Origin: Pseudomonas asplenii
Lineage (GTDB): Bacteria > Pseudomonadota > Gammaproteobacteria > Pseudomonadales > Pseudomonadaceae
Direction: 5' to 3'
Assembly (NCBI RefSeq): GCF_001293465.1
Contig: NZ_JSYZ01000001.1
Coordinates: 154,774-203,788 of the forward strand
DNA: 49,015 nt
The notes below the pieces were generated by a model that ran no database searches, was not told where the DNA came from, and saw only the letters and a program-made list of their open reading frames with translations. Below, one piece after another: positions 18,019-26,729 of the stretch (the first letter of the stretch is position 1; every line of letters starts with the position of its first letter). The position numbers and the translations under genes were made by a program.

Positions 18019-18034
18019 TGGCACGCTCCGTGCT
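18019..18034 (+). promoter_or_regulatory. Sigma-54 promoter of the six-gene operon
   Basis: TGGCACGCTCCGTGCT has the -24 GG and -12 GC 12 bases apart. It is nearly identical to the aatJ promoter, with the same TGGCAC and GTGCTCTA flanking five variable bases. The predicted start is near 18045, giving a leader of about 40 bases to the first gene. Confidence 0.8.
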
Positions 18035-18083
18035 CTAGCCCTGACATGCGCAAGGTGCGCTCTTATTCAACAGGTAACTGCAG

Positions 18084-18803
18084 ATGATGCACTGGCATAT
18101 CGTGTGTGATTTCGACGGGACCATTTCCCGCACCGACGCGATCGACAACATCCTGGAACGTTTCGCCGACCCGAGCTGGGAAGCGATCGAGCAGGAATGG
18201 CTGGACGGTCACATCGGTTCGCGTGAATGCCTCAGCCGCCAACTGGCCCTGGTCAAGGCAACGCCGGCCGAATTGCTGGCCTACTTCGACACCATCGATA
18301 TCGACCCGGACTTCCCCGACTTCGTCGACCACGTGATGAGCCTGGGCGCGACCATCGAAGTGGTCAGCGACGGCATCGAGCAAGGCATCGCGCGGATTCT
18401 GTCGCGCAACTACGTGACCCTGCTGCCGATCCTGGCCAACCGCCTGCGCCAGGTCGACCAGAACAGCTGGCGCATCGACTTCCCACATGCGAGCGACGCC
18501 TGCCGTGCGGCCTCCGGCAACTGCAAGTGCAAATCCACGCCCAAGGGCAAGCGTGTGCTGGTGATCGGTGACGGTCAATCGGACATGTGCGTGGCCGGCA
18601 CCGCCGACTTCGTATTCGCCAAGGGCCGCCTGGCCGATCACTGCGAACGCAACGGCATCCCGTATGCGCGTTTCGAATCGTTCGGCGAACTTCCGGCATT
18701 GCTGGCCCTGCTGCCCAGCAGCGAAGCCGCCAACGCCACCACTTTCGCGCTCGACGGCGCCGAAAACCCTTCCCAAACTCAGGAACTCTTCCACCATGTC
18801 TGA
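18084..18803 (+). CDS. HAD phosphatase, MtnX/phosphoserine phosphatase-like
   Basis: This 239-residue cytoplasmic haloacid dehalogenase-type phosphatase has catalytic motif I CDFDGTIS (nucleophile D9, acid D11), motif II VVSDG and motif IV VIGDGQSD. A GNCKCKS segment resembles the cysteine-containing loop of MtnX-type enzymes. An inserted helical cap follows motif I. Relatives remove phosphate from small metabolites such as phosphoserine or a methionine-salvage intermediate, but no methionine-salvage genes lie nearby. It is the first gene behind the sigma-54 promoter and overlaps the aminotransferase by eight bases. A phosphorylated precursor or product of the aminotransferase step is the natural guess. 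Confidence 0.82.
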   Translation: MMHWHIVCDFDGTISRTDAIDNILERFADPSWEAIEQEWLDGHIGSRECLSRQLALVKATPAELLAYFDTIDIDPDFPDFVDHVMSLGATIEVVSDGIEQGIARILSRNYVTLLPILANRLRQVDQNSWRIDFPHASDACRAASGNCKCKSTPKGKRVLVIGDGQSDMCVAGTADFVFAKGRLADHCERNGIPYARFESFGELPALLALLPSSEAANATTFALDGAENPSQTQELFHHV

Positions 18804-20190
18804 GATTCGCATCGCTAGCGCCGAAGACCGCGTGCTTCTGGATAAAGAAGCCAAGTACTGCTCCTACGGCGATACCGTCCACTACATCGAGCCACCGCGC
18901 ATTTTCAGCCGTTGTGAAGGTTCCTACGTGTGGGACACCGAAGACCAGGCCTACCTCGACCTGCAGATGTGGTACTCGGCCGTGAACTTCGGCTATGCCA
19001 ACCCACGCCTGAACAACGCCCTGAAGCAGCAGATCGATACCCTGCCGCAGATCGCCAGCCAGTACCTGCACAAGGGCAAGATCGAGCTGTCGGAAATGAT
19101 CGCGGTCGACGCCAAGAAGAAATTCGGCCTCGACGGTCGCGTACACTTCAACGTCGGCGGTTCGCAGTCGGTCGAAGACTCCCTGAAGGTCGTGCGTAAC
19201 GCCAGCAACGGCAAGAGCCTGATGTTCGCCTTCGAGGGCGGCTACCACGGCCGTACCCTGGGCGCTTCGTCGATCACTTCGAGCTACCGCTACCGTCGCC
19301 GCTACGGCCACTTCGGCGAGCGCGCGCAGTTCATCCCGTTCCCGTATCACTTCCGCGGCCCGAAAGGCATGACCAAGGAAGAATACGGCAGCGAGTGCGT
19401 GAAACAGTTCGCCCGCCTGTTCGAAACCGAATACAACGGCGTGTGGGACCCCAAGGTCGGCGCCAGCGAATACGCCGCGTTCTACGCCGAGCCGATCCAG
19501 GGTACCGGTGGCTACGTGATCCCGCCCATGAACTTCTACCGCGAGCTGAAGCAGGTCCTGGACCAGCACGGCATCCTGCTGGTGGTCGACGAAATCCAGA
19601 TGGGCTTCTACCGGACCGGCAAACTGTGGTCGATCGAGCACTTCGACGTGCAGCCGGACGTGATCGTCTTCGGCAAGGCGCTGACCAACGGCCTGAACCC
19701 GCTGGGCGGCATCTGGGCCCGTGAAGAACTGATCAACCCGACCGTGTTCCCGCCAGGATCGACCCACTCCACCTTCGCCTCCAACCCGCTGGGTACGGCG
19801 GTAGGCCTGGAAATGTTCAAGATGACCAGCGAAATCGACTACGGTGCGATGGTCATGGCCAAGGGCAAGTACTTCCTCGAAGGCCTGCAGGACCTGCAGA
19901 AACGCTTCCCGATCATCGGCGACGTCGATGGCCTGGGCCTGGCCCTGCGCTGCGAAATCTGCGGCCCGGACGGTTTCACCCCGGACAAGGCGACCCTGGA
20001 CTTCATGGTCGAGGAAGGCATGAAGGGCGATATGATCGTCGACGGCCGCAAGCTGGGCCTGGTGCTGGACGTGGGCGGTTACTACAAGAACGTGATCACC
20101 CTGGCGCCTTCGCTGGAAATCACCTACGAAGAAATCGATCTGGGCCTGAAACTGCTCGAGCAGTTGCTGAACCGGGCCATGAAGCGGTGA
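18796..20190 (+). CDS. PLP-dependent class III aminotransferase
   Basis: This 464-residue fold type I enzyme of the omega-aminotransferase/acetylornithine aminotransferase class has the PLP lysine K294 in VIVFGKALTNGLNPLGG. The cofactor-ring aspartate D265 lies in LLVVDEIQMGF, and EGGYHGRTLGAS marks the phosphate/ring-stacking region near residues 147-158. Some family members are amino-alcohol-phosphate lyases rather than transaminases. With a phosphatase as first gene, either chemistry is possible. It starts eight bases before the end of the phosphatase gene, and its stop overlaps the GTG start of the hydrolase gene. Confidence 0.87.
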   Translation: MSEIRIASAEDRVLLDKEAKYCSYGDTVHYIEPPRIFSRCEGSYVWDTEDQAYLDLQMWYSAVNFGYANPRLNNALKQQIDTLPQIASQYLHKGKIELSEMIAVDAKKKFGLDGRVHFNVGGSQSVEDSLKVVRNASNGKSLMFAFEGGYHGRTLGASSITSSYRYRRRYGHFGERAQFIPFPYHFRGPKGMTKEEYGSECVKQFARLFETEYNGVWDPKVGASEYAAFYAEPIQGTGGYVIPPMNFYRELKQVLDQHGILLVVDEIQMGFYRTGKLWSIEHFDVQPDVIVFGKALTNGLNPLGGIWAREELINPTVFPPGSTHSTFASNPLGTAVGLEMFKMTSEIDYGAMVMAKGKYFLEGLQDLQKRFPIIGDVDGLGLALRCEICGPDGFTPDKATLDFMVEEGMKGDMIVDGRKLGLVLDVGGYYKNVITLAPSLEITYEEIDLGLKLLEQLLNRAMKR

Positions 20191-21041
20191 ACAGCGCAGC
20201 GATCGATCTGGGCGAAGGCGATGCCGGCTTCGTCCTCGGCGACGGTCCGGTCGGGGTCCTGCTGATCCACGGCCTGACCGGCACCCCGACGGAACTGCGC
20301 AAGGTTGCCCAGGGCCTGGTCAAGGACGGTACGTGCACGGTGTACGTACCGACCCTGCCCGGTCATTGCGGCGGCAATGCCGACCTGCAGGCCACCGGCT
20401 GGCAGGACTGGTACGAGGGCGTGCGCAAGACCTTCGTCGGCATCAGGCAGCGCCACGAACAGGTGTTCGTCGGCGGCCTGTCCATGGGCGCGGTCATGTC
20501 CATGTACCTGGCCTCCGAGTTCCCCGGCCAGGTCACAGGGCTGTTGATGTATTCGACCACCCTGCGCTACGACGGCTGGAGCATCAACAAGCTGGCGTTC
20601 CTGACGCCGCTGCTGATGAAGATCCCGTTCGGCGTGCATATCTGTCGGTTCGAGGAGAAGCCGCCGTACGGCATCAAGAACGAGCGCCTGCGGGCGATCG
20701 TCGAGCGCCAGATGAAGGCCGGCCAGAGCAGCGATGCCGGGCTGCTGACCATGGAGGGCATCACGGTGCGCGAACTGCACCGGATGAACGCCGTGGTGAT
20801 GCGCCGCATGCCGTCGATCCGGACCCCGGCGCTGGTGATTCACTCCGTCGAGGACGATATCACCAGCCCGTGGAACGCCAACTATGTCGAGAAGCACCTG
20901 GGTGGCCCGGTGACCAAGGTCATGCTCGACAACTGCTACCACATGATCACCGTCGACCTGCAGTACCGCGAGGTGATCGAGTTGAGTGCCGGTTTCATCG
21001 AGCGCCTGAGCGTACGCGAAGACTATCGGCAACGGGCCTAA
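20187..21041 (+). CDS. Alpha/beta hydrolase (Est30-like carboxylesterase)
   Basis: This 284-residue cytoplasmic hydrolase has the early oxyanion-loop motif LLIHGLTGTP and nucleophile S99 in GGLSMGA. The acid D223 or D224 lies in SVEDDITSP, and H252 lies in CYHMITVD. The layout is that of monoacylglycerol lipase or Est30-type carboxylesterases. Start is the GTG at 20187 inside the aminotransferase stop codon (GTGA). In this operon it could cleave or transfer an acyl ester, working with the N-acyltransferase downstream, but no substrate is shown by the sequence. Confidence 0.82.
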   Translation: MNSAAIDLGEGDAGFVLGDGPVGVLLIHGLTGTPTELRKVAQGLVKDGTCTVYVPTLPGHCGGNADLQATGWQDWYEGVRKTFVGIRQRHEQVFVGGLSMGAVMSMYLASEFPGQVTGLLMYSTTLRYDGWSINKLAFLTPLLMKIPFGVHICRFEEKPPYGIKNERLRAIVERQMKAGQSSDAGLLTMEGITVRELHRMNAVVMRRMPSIRTPALVIHSVEDDITSPWNANYVEKHLGGPVTKVMLDNCYHMITVDLQYREVIELSAGFIERLSVREDYRQRA

Positions 21042-21052
21042 GGACAGACCAC

Positions 21053-22177
21053 GTGATTGACGCCCAAGCCTTCTCCAGCATCGAGGCCATTGAACGCGCA
21101 GCCTGGAACGACTGTTTCCCGGGTGCGCTGGAGAATTGGGAGTATTACCTGGCGGTGGAAAAGGCCGGCATCGACGACTTCGAATGGCGCTACCTGGCGC
21201 TGTTCGAAGACGGCTGCCTGCTGGCCGTCGCCCCCGCCTTCACCACCCGCTACAAGCTCGACACCACGGTGCAAGGCGTGGCCAAGCGCATCACTGGCTG
21301 GGTCAACCGGGCGCTACCGGGGCTTCTGGAACTGGGGCTCTACGCCATTGGCTCGCCGGTGGCGGAACAGTGCCATGCCGGCATCGCCAGCCAGGTGCCG
21401 GCGCAACGCCGCCAGGCCCTGCTGGAGCGCCTGCTGTTGCTCGCTCGGGAAGACGCCGCCCGCCTGAACATCAGCCTCACGGCGGTCAAGGACGCGCCCA
21501 GTGCCGACAACGACTGGAACAGCGCCTGCAAAATGGCCGGTTTCCAGCAGTTGCCGAGCCTGCCCGGCTCGACACTGCCGGTGGCTTTCGGCTCGATCGA
21601 CGCCTACCTGGGCACCCTGGGCAAGTCCACCCGCAAGGACCTGCGGCGCAAGCTGCGCGCTCCCGGTCCGCGGATCGAGTGGCGACGCAACATCGACGAT
21701 GTGCTGCCACAGGTCATGCGCCTGTACGAGTCGACCCTGTCTCGCAGCGAAACCCAGTTCGAACGCCTGCCGGCGGACTACTTCACCGGTGTGCTCGAAC
21801 AACTGGAAGAACGCGCCGCCTGCGTCCTGTACTGGATCGACGAGCGGCTGGTGGCGTTCAACCTGATCCTGCTGGACAAGGAACGGCTGATCGATAAATT
21901 TTTCGGCCACGACCTGAACGAAACCCGTCAACACAACCTCTATTTCCGCAGTTGGCTGGCCAATGTCGAGCACTGTATCGAGCAGGGTATCGCCCTGTAC
22001 GAATGCGGTCAGGCCGGCTATGCGAGCAAGATTCGCCTGGGCTGCACCTTCCAGGGCAACAACCTGTTCTTTCACCATCGAAACCGGCTGGTCAACAATG
22101 TCCTGAAACTGGTCAAATGGGTTGTCCGACCGGATCGATTCGACCCCGCCATGGCTGCAGCGATAAACGAAACCTGA
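21053..22177 (+). CDS. GNAT-fold N-acyltransferase (FemAB/BioF2-like)
   Basis: This 374-residue protein has the FemAB-like or BioF2-like acyltransferase fold (Acetyltransf_6 type). The C-terminal half contains RLYESTLSRSETQFERLPADYF, then a hydrophobic strand pair (CVLYWIDERLVAFNLILLD) and KFFGHDLNETRQHNLYF, the region where such proteins bind acyl-thioester or aminoacyl donors. There is no membrane segment. Start is the GTG at 21053 with AAGGA eight bases upstream. The bacterial ceramide synthase recently described in Caulobacter is, as I recall, also a GNAT-type protein; that is only a loose analogy. An aminotransferase followed by an N-acyltransferase suggests formation and acylation of an amine. 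Confidence 0.7.
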   Translation: MIDAQAFSSIEAIERAAWNDCFPGALENWEYYLAVEKAGIDDFEWRYLALFEDGCLLAVAPAFTTRYKLDTTVQGVAKRITGWVNRALPGLLELGLYAIGSPVAEQCHAGIASQVPAQRRQALLERLLLLAREDAARLNISLTAVKDAPSADNDWNSACKMAGFQQLPSLPGSTLPVAFGSIDAYLGTLGKSTRKDLRRKLRAPGPRIEWRRNIDDVLPQVMRLYESTLSRSETQFERLPADYFTGVLEQLEERAACVLYWIDERLVAFNLILLDKERLIDKFFGHDLNETRQHNLYFRSWLANVEHCIEQGIALYECGQAGYASKIRLGCTFQGNNLFFHHRNRLVNNVLKLVKWVVRPDRFDPAMAAAINET

Positions 22178-23970
22178 TGAACTCCACTCCAGAACGCCGC
22201 CGTAAACGCCGCCCCTTCTCGATCTCGCGCTGGAGCGTGCAGCGCAAACTGTTGCTGGCGTTCTGGCTGGTCAGCGTCGTGCCGACCATGATCGCCGCCG
22301 AGCTGGCGGCGACCACCCTGTCGCAGATCTTCGACAGCAACGTGCGCATCTGGCTGCAGGAATCGACCAAGATCGTCAAGGACGAGATCAGCGAGATCCA
22401 GCGCGACAACGCGCGGGTCGCGCAGTTGTTCCTGCTCTACACCCGCCCACCGACCTCACGCCAGGCGGCCAAGCATGACAAGCTGACCGCCGATATCGCC
22501 GACGCGATGGGCATCGACGTCGTCGCACTGATCCGCACCCAGGATCACAAGGTGGTGTTCAGCACCGCTTCGCAAGACATCGTCGAACAGATCAACACCG
22601 CGCCCAATGCCGTGCTGCAGACCATCAAGGTCGCCGAGGTACCGACCGGGGTGGTGGTCTCGACGTTCCAGAGCACCCAGGAAGGGGTCGATTATCAGTT
22701 GCTGATCGCCACCTACCTGGACAGCAGCTTCCTCAACAGCGTGGCCGACGTGCACTCCCTCGACCTGCGTCTGTACCTGGCGAACGCCAAGGGTTTCGCC
22801 GAAATCTTCTCGACCCAGCGCTTCGAGGACCACCCGCTGCAAGTACCGGCGAAAATCGAGAAGAACCTGCGCGAGACCCGCCTGCCCAGCGAACTGTTCA
22901 CCAGCCGCTACAGCGGCCTGTACTGGCCGATCTTCAACGATACCGGCGACCTGCAGGGGGTGATCTTCAGTGGCCTGCTGCGCCACACCAGCCTGGTCGG
23001 GCTGGTCAACCAGAGTAACCTGTTCATCCTGATCTTCCTGGTCGGCTCGGCGCTGTCCCTGAGTGTCGGCTGGCTGGTCTCGCAACGCCTGACCCTGCCC
23101 CTGCGTGGCCTGGCCGAGGGCGTCGGGGCGGTCATTTCCGGCAACTACAACAAGCGCATTCCGGTGATCGGCAGCGACGAGCTGGCCGAGCTCAGCCACA
23201 CCTTCAACCACATGACCGAGCGCCTGGGCGAACTGCATCACCTGGAAGCCCAGTTGCGCCGCCGCGACCGCCTGCACGCCCTGGGCGAAGTCGCCATGGG
23301 CCTGGCCCACGAAATCCGCAACCCGCTGGGCATCATCAAGACCGCCACCCAACTGTTGCACCGCCGGGCCAGCCTGCCGGACAACGACAAGCGGCACCTG
23401 GAATACGTGATCAGCGAAGTGTCGCGGATCAATGACCTGATCACCGAGTTCCTCGACTTCGCCAAGCCCAGCGCACCGATCCGCGCCATTCAGCCGGCCC
23501 GGGCCCTGGCCGAGGAGATTCTCGGTTTCTGCGCCCCGGAACTGGCGACCCACAACATCGACGCGCGGATCGACGACCAGGCCCCCGGCGTCACCCTGTA
23601 CGCCGATGCCGGCCAGTTGAAACAGGCCTGCCTGAACCTGATCCTCAACGCCATCGACGCCATGCCCAACGGCGGGCGCCTGACCCTGGGCATCGGCAAG
23701 GATCAGGACTACACCATCATCAGCGTCAGCGACACCGGCCAGGGCATCGAACCGGACATGATCGAGCGGATCTTCACCCCGTTCGTCACCACCAAGGCCT
23801 CGGGTACCGGCCTGGGCCTGGCCAAGGTCTTCTCGATCATGGAAAACCACGACGGGCGGATCGAATGCACCAGCGAGAAAGATGCAGGCGCGTGCTTCAA
23901 GCTGTACATTCCGGCCCATGGCGAAGACCTGGACGCCGGGGATGACGAGGAACACGACGATGACGCATAA
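22177..23970 (+). CDS. Membrane sensor histidine kinase, NtrB/AtoS-like
   Basis: This 597-residue kinase has a basic N-terminus, a membrane helix at about residues 24-46 and a periplasmic Cache-like sensor region. A second helix lies near 282-302 (LFILIFLVGSALSLSVGWLV) and is followed by HAMP (RLTLPLRGLAEGV). The phosphoacceptor motif is GLAHEIRNPLGIIKTA. The ATPase domain has LNLILNAIDAM, DTGQGIEPD and GTGLGLAKVF. It overlaps the acyltransferase stop by one base and its regulator by eleven. The periplasmic ligand is unknown; a product or substrate of the preceding enzymes, or an envelope signal, is plausible. Confidence 0.9.
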   Translation: MNSTPERRRKRRPFSISRWSVQRKLLLAFWLVSVVPTMIAAELAATTLSQIFDSNVRIWLQESTKIVKDEISEIQRDNARVAQLFLLYTRPPTSRQAAKHDKLTADIADAMGIDVVALIRTQDHKVVFSTASQDIVEQINTAPNAVLQTIKVAEVPTGVVVSTFQSTQEGVDYQLLIATYLDSSFLNSVADVHSLDLRLYLANAKGFAEIFSTQRFEDHPLQVPAKIEKNLRETRLPSELFTSRYSGLYWPIFNDTGDLQGVIFSGLLRHTSLVGLVNQSNLFILIFLVGSALSLSVGWLVSQRLTLPLRGLAEGVGAVISGNYNKRIPVIGSDELAELSHTFNHMTERLGELHHLEAQLRRRDRLHALGEVAMGLAHEIRNPLGIIKTATQLLHRRASLPDNDKRHLEYVISEVSRINDLITEFLDFAKPSAPIRAIQPARALAEEILGFCAPELATHNIDARIDDQAPGVTLYADAGQLKQACLNLILNAIDAMPNGGRLTLGIGKDQDYTIISVSDTGQGIEPDMIERIFTPFVTTKASGTGLGLAKVFSIMENHDGRIECTSEKDAGACFKLYIPAHGEDLDAGDDEEHDDDA

Positions 23971-25360
23971 GGTCCTGGTGGTCGATGACGAACCCAAGCT
24001 GTGCGACCTGCTCAGCTCGGCCCTGAGCCAGAACGATATCCAGGTGTTCACCGCCGGCAATGGCCTGCAGGCCCTGGTGGTGCTCGACCAGGAAGAGATC
24101 GACCTGGTCATCAGCGACTGGCGCATGCCCGGCATGGACGGCCCGCAACTGCTGGCCGAGATCAAGTCGCGCTTCCCGCAGTTGCCGGTGATCGTGATGA
24201 CCGCCTACAGCACGGTGAAGAACGCCGTGCAGTCCATGCGCAACGGTGCCTTCGACTACATCGCCAAGCCGTTCGACATCGACGAGCTGGACATCACCGT
24301 CAGCAAGGCCCTGCAGTTCCGCGACATCCTGCGCGACAACGCGCGGATGCGCGCCGAACTCGACGAACACCGGCAGATCGACAGCCTGGTGGGCGACAGC
24401 CCGACGTTTCGCCGGGTACTGCAAGCCATCGATTCGGTACGCGAGAGCAGCGCCACCATCCTGCTGACCGGCGAAAGCGGCACCGGCAAGGAGATGGTCG
24501 CGCGGGCGATCCACCAGCACGGCAGCCGCGCCGACAAACCCTTCGTCGCGGTCAACTGCGCGGCGATTCCCGAGGGCCTGCTGGAAAGCGAAATGTTCGG
24601 CCACCGCAAGGGTGCCTTCACCGGTGCCGTCTCGGACCGGGTCGGGCGCTTCATGCAGGCGGACAAAGGCACGCTGTTCCTCGACGAGGTCGGCGACATG
24701 CCGCTGGCATTGCAGGCGAAGATCCTGCGCGCGCTGCAGGAGCGGGTGATCGAGCCGGTGGGCGATCCGCGCGAACGCAAGGTCGATGTGCGGGTGATTG
24801 CCGCGACCAACAAGAACCTGCTCGAAGCGGTGGCGAACAAGGAGTTTCGCGAAGACCTGTACTACCGCCTGAACGTCTTCCCGATTCCCCTGCCCGCCCT
24901 GCGCGAGCGGGTCGAGGATATCGCCCCGCTGGCCCGGCATTTCGCCCACGCCCTGGGCGCCAGTGCCGGCAAGCGCATCACCGGCTTCAGCCCGCAGGCC
25001 CTGCAGGCGATGGCCAACTACAGTTGGCCGGGCAACATCCGCGAACTGCAGAACTGCGTGGAACGGGCGACCATCGTCGCCACCAGCCCGGTGATCGAGG
25101 AAAGCGACCTGCCGGCCTACCTGTTCACCCCGCAGCCATCGGAGCCGGGCAACCCGACCGTGGCGCTGCACGCCGGCCCGGCGATCCCCAAGGACCTCGA
25201 CGCGGCCCTGGCGGAAGTGGAAAAGGGCTACATCCTGGCGGCACTGCACGAGGCCAACGGTGTCCAGGCCGCCGCCGCGCAGATGATCGGGATTTCCGAG
25301 CGCAGCTTCTGGTACCGCCTGAAGAAATTGGCGATCCAGGTGGAAAAGATCATTCGCTGA
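23960..25360 (+). CDS. NtrC-type sigma-54-dependent response regulator
   Basis: This 466-residue regulator has a receiver with the phosphoacceptor in VISDWRMPGMDG and an AAA+ domain with Walker A GESGTGKEMVARA. The canonical sigma-54 loop GAFTGA (in HRKGAFTGAVSDR) and Walker B GTLFLDEVGDM follow. A C-terminal Fis-type helix-turn-helix (VQAAAAQMIGISERSFWYRL) completes it. It is the last gene of the six-gene operon. The operon has a sigma-54 promoter and an upstream TTGTAGC dyad, so it probably activates its own operon in a positive loop. A REP pair follows and may end the transcript. Confidence 0.92.
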   Translation: MTHKVLVVDDEPKLCDLLSSALSQNDIQVFTAGNGLQALVVLDQEEIDLVISDWRMPGMDGPQLLAEIKSRFPQLPVIVMTAYSTVKNAVQSMRNGAFDYIAKPFDIDELDITVSKALQFRDILRDNARMRAELDEHRQIDSLVGDSPTFRRVLQAIDSVRESSATILLTGESGTGKEMVARAIHQHGSRADKPFVAVNCAAIPEGLLESEMFGHRKGAFTGAVSDRVGRFMQADKGTLFLDEVGDMPLALQAKILRALQERVIEPVGDPRERKVDVRVIAATNKNLLEAVANKEFREDLYYRLNVFPIPLPALRERVEDIAPLARHFAHALGASAGKRITGFSPQALQAMANYSWPGNIRELQNCVERATIVATSPVIEESDLPAYLFTPQPSEPGNPTVALHAGPAIPKDLDAALAEVEKGYILAALHEANGVQAAAAQMIGISERSFWYRLKKLAIQVEKIIR

Positions 25361-25392
25361 GCACCAGGGAGTTTTCAGAAGCGCCCCATCAA

Positions 25393-25474
25393 CTGTAGGA
25401 GCGTGGCTTGCCCGCGAAGCTTTTAGCGACCTCAAGGGCCATAGAAACTTTGCGGGCAAGTCACGCTCCTACAG
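25393..25474. repeat. Inverted REP pair after the six-gene operon
   Basis: CTGTAGGAGCGTGGCTTGCC at 25393 is mirrored by GGCAAGTCACGCTCCTACAG ending at 25474. The two outer arms are nearly perfect complements, so the RNA could fold into one long hairpin. It lies between two convergent genes and could stop transcription from both sides. Confidence 0.85.
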
Positions 25475-25495
25475 CGGGGGGCGGTCCTGCTCGCC

Positions 25496-26503
25496 TCAGA
25501 GCTGCGCCACATGGCCGACATCCTGCTGCTGCGCCCGCAGGTACGGCAACACCGCCGCCAGCAACGGCGCCTTGAACGCCTCCTGGAAGCGGTGGGCCAA
25601 CCCCGGGATCAGCACCAGCTGGCTACCCTGGATATGCGCCGCCAGGTGCACCCCATGCATCACCGGCAACAACGGATCGGCCGTGCCATGCACCACCAGG
25701 GTCGGCACCCGCAGCTGATTGAGCAGCGGCACCCGGCTCGGTTCGGCCAGGATCGCCATGATCTGGCGCTTTACCCCTTCCGGATTGAACGCCCGGTCAT
25801 AGGCCGTCGCCGCCTGTTGCAGCAGCTTGTGCCGATCATCCTTCACCTCGGGGCTGCCCAGCGCCGCCAGCAGGTCGGCCTGCTGCTCGATCGCCACCTG
25901 GCGGTTCGGCGCACTGCGCCGCGACAGCAACTGCACCAGCGCCGCACTCGGCGCCGGCAAACCCTCGGCACCGGAGCTGGTCATCACCAGCGTCAGGCTC
26001 TCGACCCGCTGCGGCGCCATGGCCGCCAGCCGTTGGGCGATCATCCCGCCCATGCTGGCGCCCAGCACGTGGAACCGCTCGACCTGCAGCGCATCCATCA
26101 ATCCCAGCGCATCGCCGGCCATGTCGCTCAGGCTGTAGGGCGCCGCCACCGGCAGGCCGAGCTTGTAGCGCAACACCTCGAACGTCAGGTTGGCGCTCGC
26201 CGGCGCCTGGCGCCAGGTCGACAGGCCGACGTCGCGGTTGTCATAACGGATCACCCGGAAGCCCTGCTGGCACAGGGCAACCACCACCTCGTCCGGCCAG
26301 TGGATCAACTGGCCACCCAGGCCCATGATCAGCAGCAGCGCCGGATCCGAGGCACGACCGATGCTCTGGTAGGCCAGGCTGACCTGATCCAGGTCGACAT
26401 GCTCGGTGGGAACATTGACATCGCAGCGACCCGCGGCAAACGCCGGCAAGCCGAACAGCAAGGCGGCCAGCAGGACTGCCGCTGAAAGAAAACGTACACG
26501 CAT
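25496..26503 (-). CDS. Secreted alpha/beta hydrolase
   Basis: This 335-residue precursor has a signal peptide at residues 1-24 ([20 protein letters not shown]). The hydrolase fold has an LLIMGLGGQ oxyanion loop, nucleophile S150 in GASMGGM, acid D in [10 protein letters not shown] and histidine in GLAHRFQE. The layout is that of proline iminopeptidase, haloperoxidase or esterase-type enzymes; no substrate can be inferred. The ATG at 26503 is chosen because it begins the signal peptide; an earlier in-frame start adds 57 unrelated residues running into the metR control region. It is divergent from metR but functionally unconnected as far as the sequence shows. Confidence 0.83.
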   Translation of the reverse strand: MRVRFLSAAVLLAALLFGLPAFAAGRCDVNVPTEHVDLDQVSLAYQSIGRASDPALLLIMGLGGQLIHWPDEVVVALCQQGFRVIRYDNRDVGLSTWRQAPASANLTFEVLRYKLGLPVAAPYSLSDMAGDALGLMDALQVERFHVLGASMGGMIAQRLAAMAPQRVESLTLVMTSSGAEGLPAPSAALVQLLSRRSAPNRQVAIEQQADLLAALGSPEVKDDRHKLLQQAATAYDRAFNPEGVKRQIMAILAEPSRVPLLNQLRVPTLVVHGTADPLLPVMHGVHLAAHIQGSQLVLIPGLAHRFQEAFKAPLLAAVLPYLRAQQQDVGHVAQL

Positions 26504-26673
26504 GAAAAAATACCGAAACGCAGAACCCCAGTGGAGCGCGAGTCTGATGATATTTGTGCAAGCGCGCTGCCACAGTTCGGTGACAGTTTGATGAAGATTG
26601 CTCCAGCGGCTTCGTCCCATCAGGCAGGTGAAGGCATTTCTGCTCGGCGCGCCGGTCGACAGCCGGCTCAACA

Positions 26674-26686
26674 TGAGACAAACTCA
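26674..26686. promoter_or_regulatory. LysR-type dyad before metR
   Basis: TGAGACAAACTCA has TGAG and CTCA arms spaced by five, close to the MetR consensus TGAA-N5-TTCA. It lies 43 bases before the metR start and may serve autoregulation. A second partial match, TGAAGGCATTTCT, is at 26629-26641. No other feature is visible in the 226-base divergent gap. Confidence 0.4.
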
Positions 26687-26729
26687 CTCACATTGCACTT
26701 CTTACCAAAGTTTTCTCATGGAGCCCCAG

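Noticed and set aside
18084..18803. The HAD protein as the methionine-salvage phosphatase MtnX
   Set aside because: Motifs are compatible, but no other methionine-salvage gene is nearby and it is locked into an operon with an aminotransferase, esterase and acyltransferase, so I kept a neutral name.
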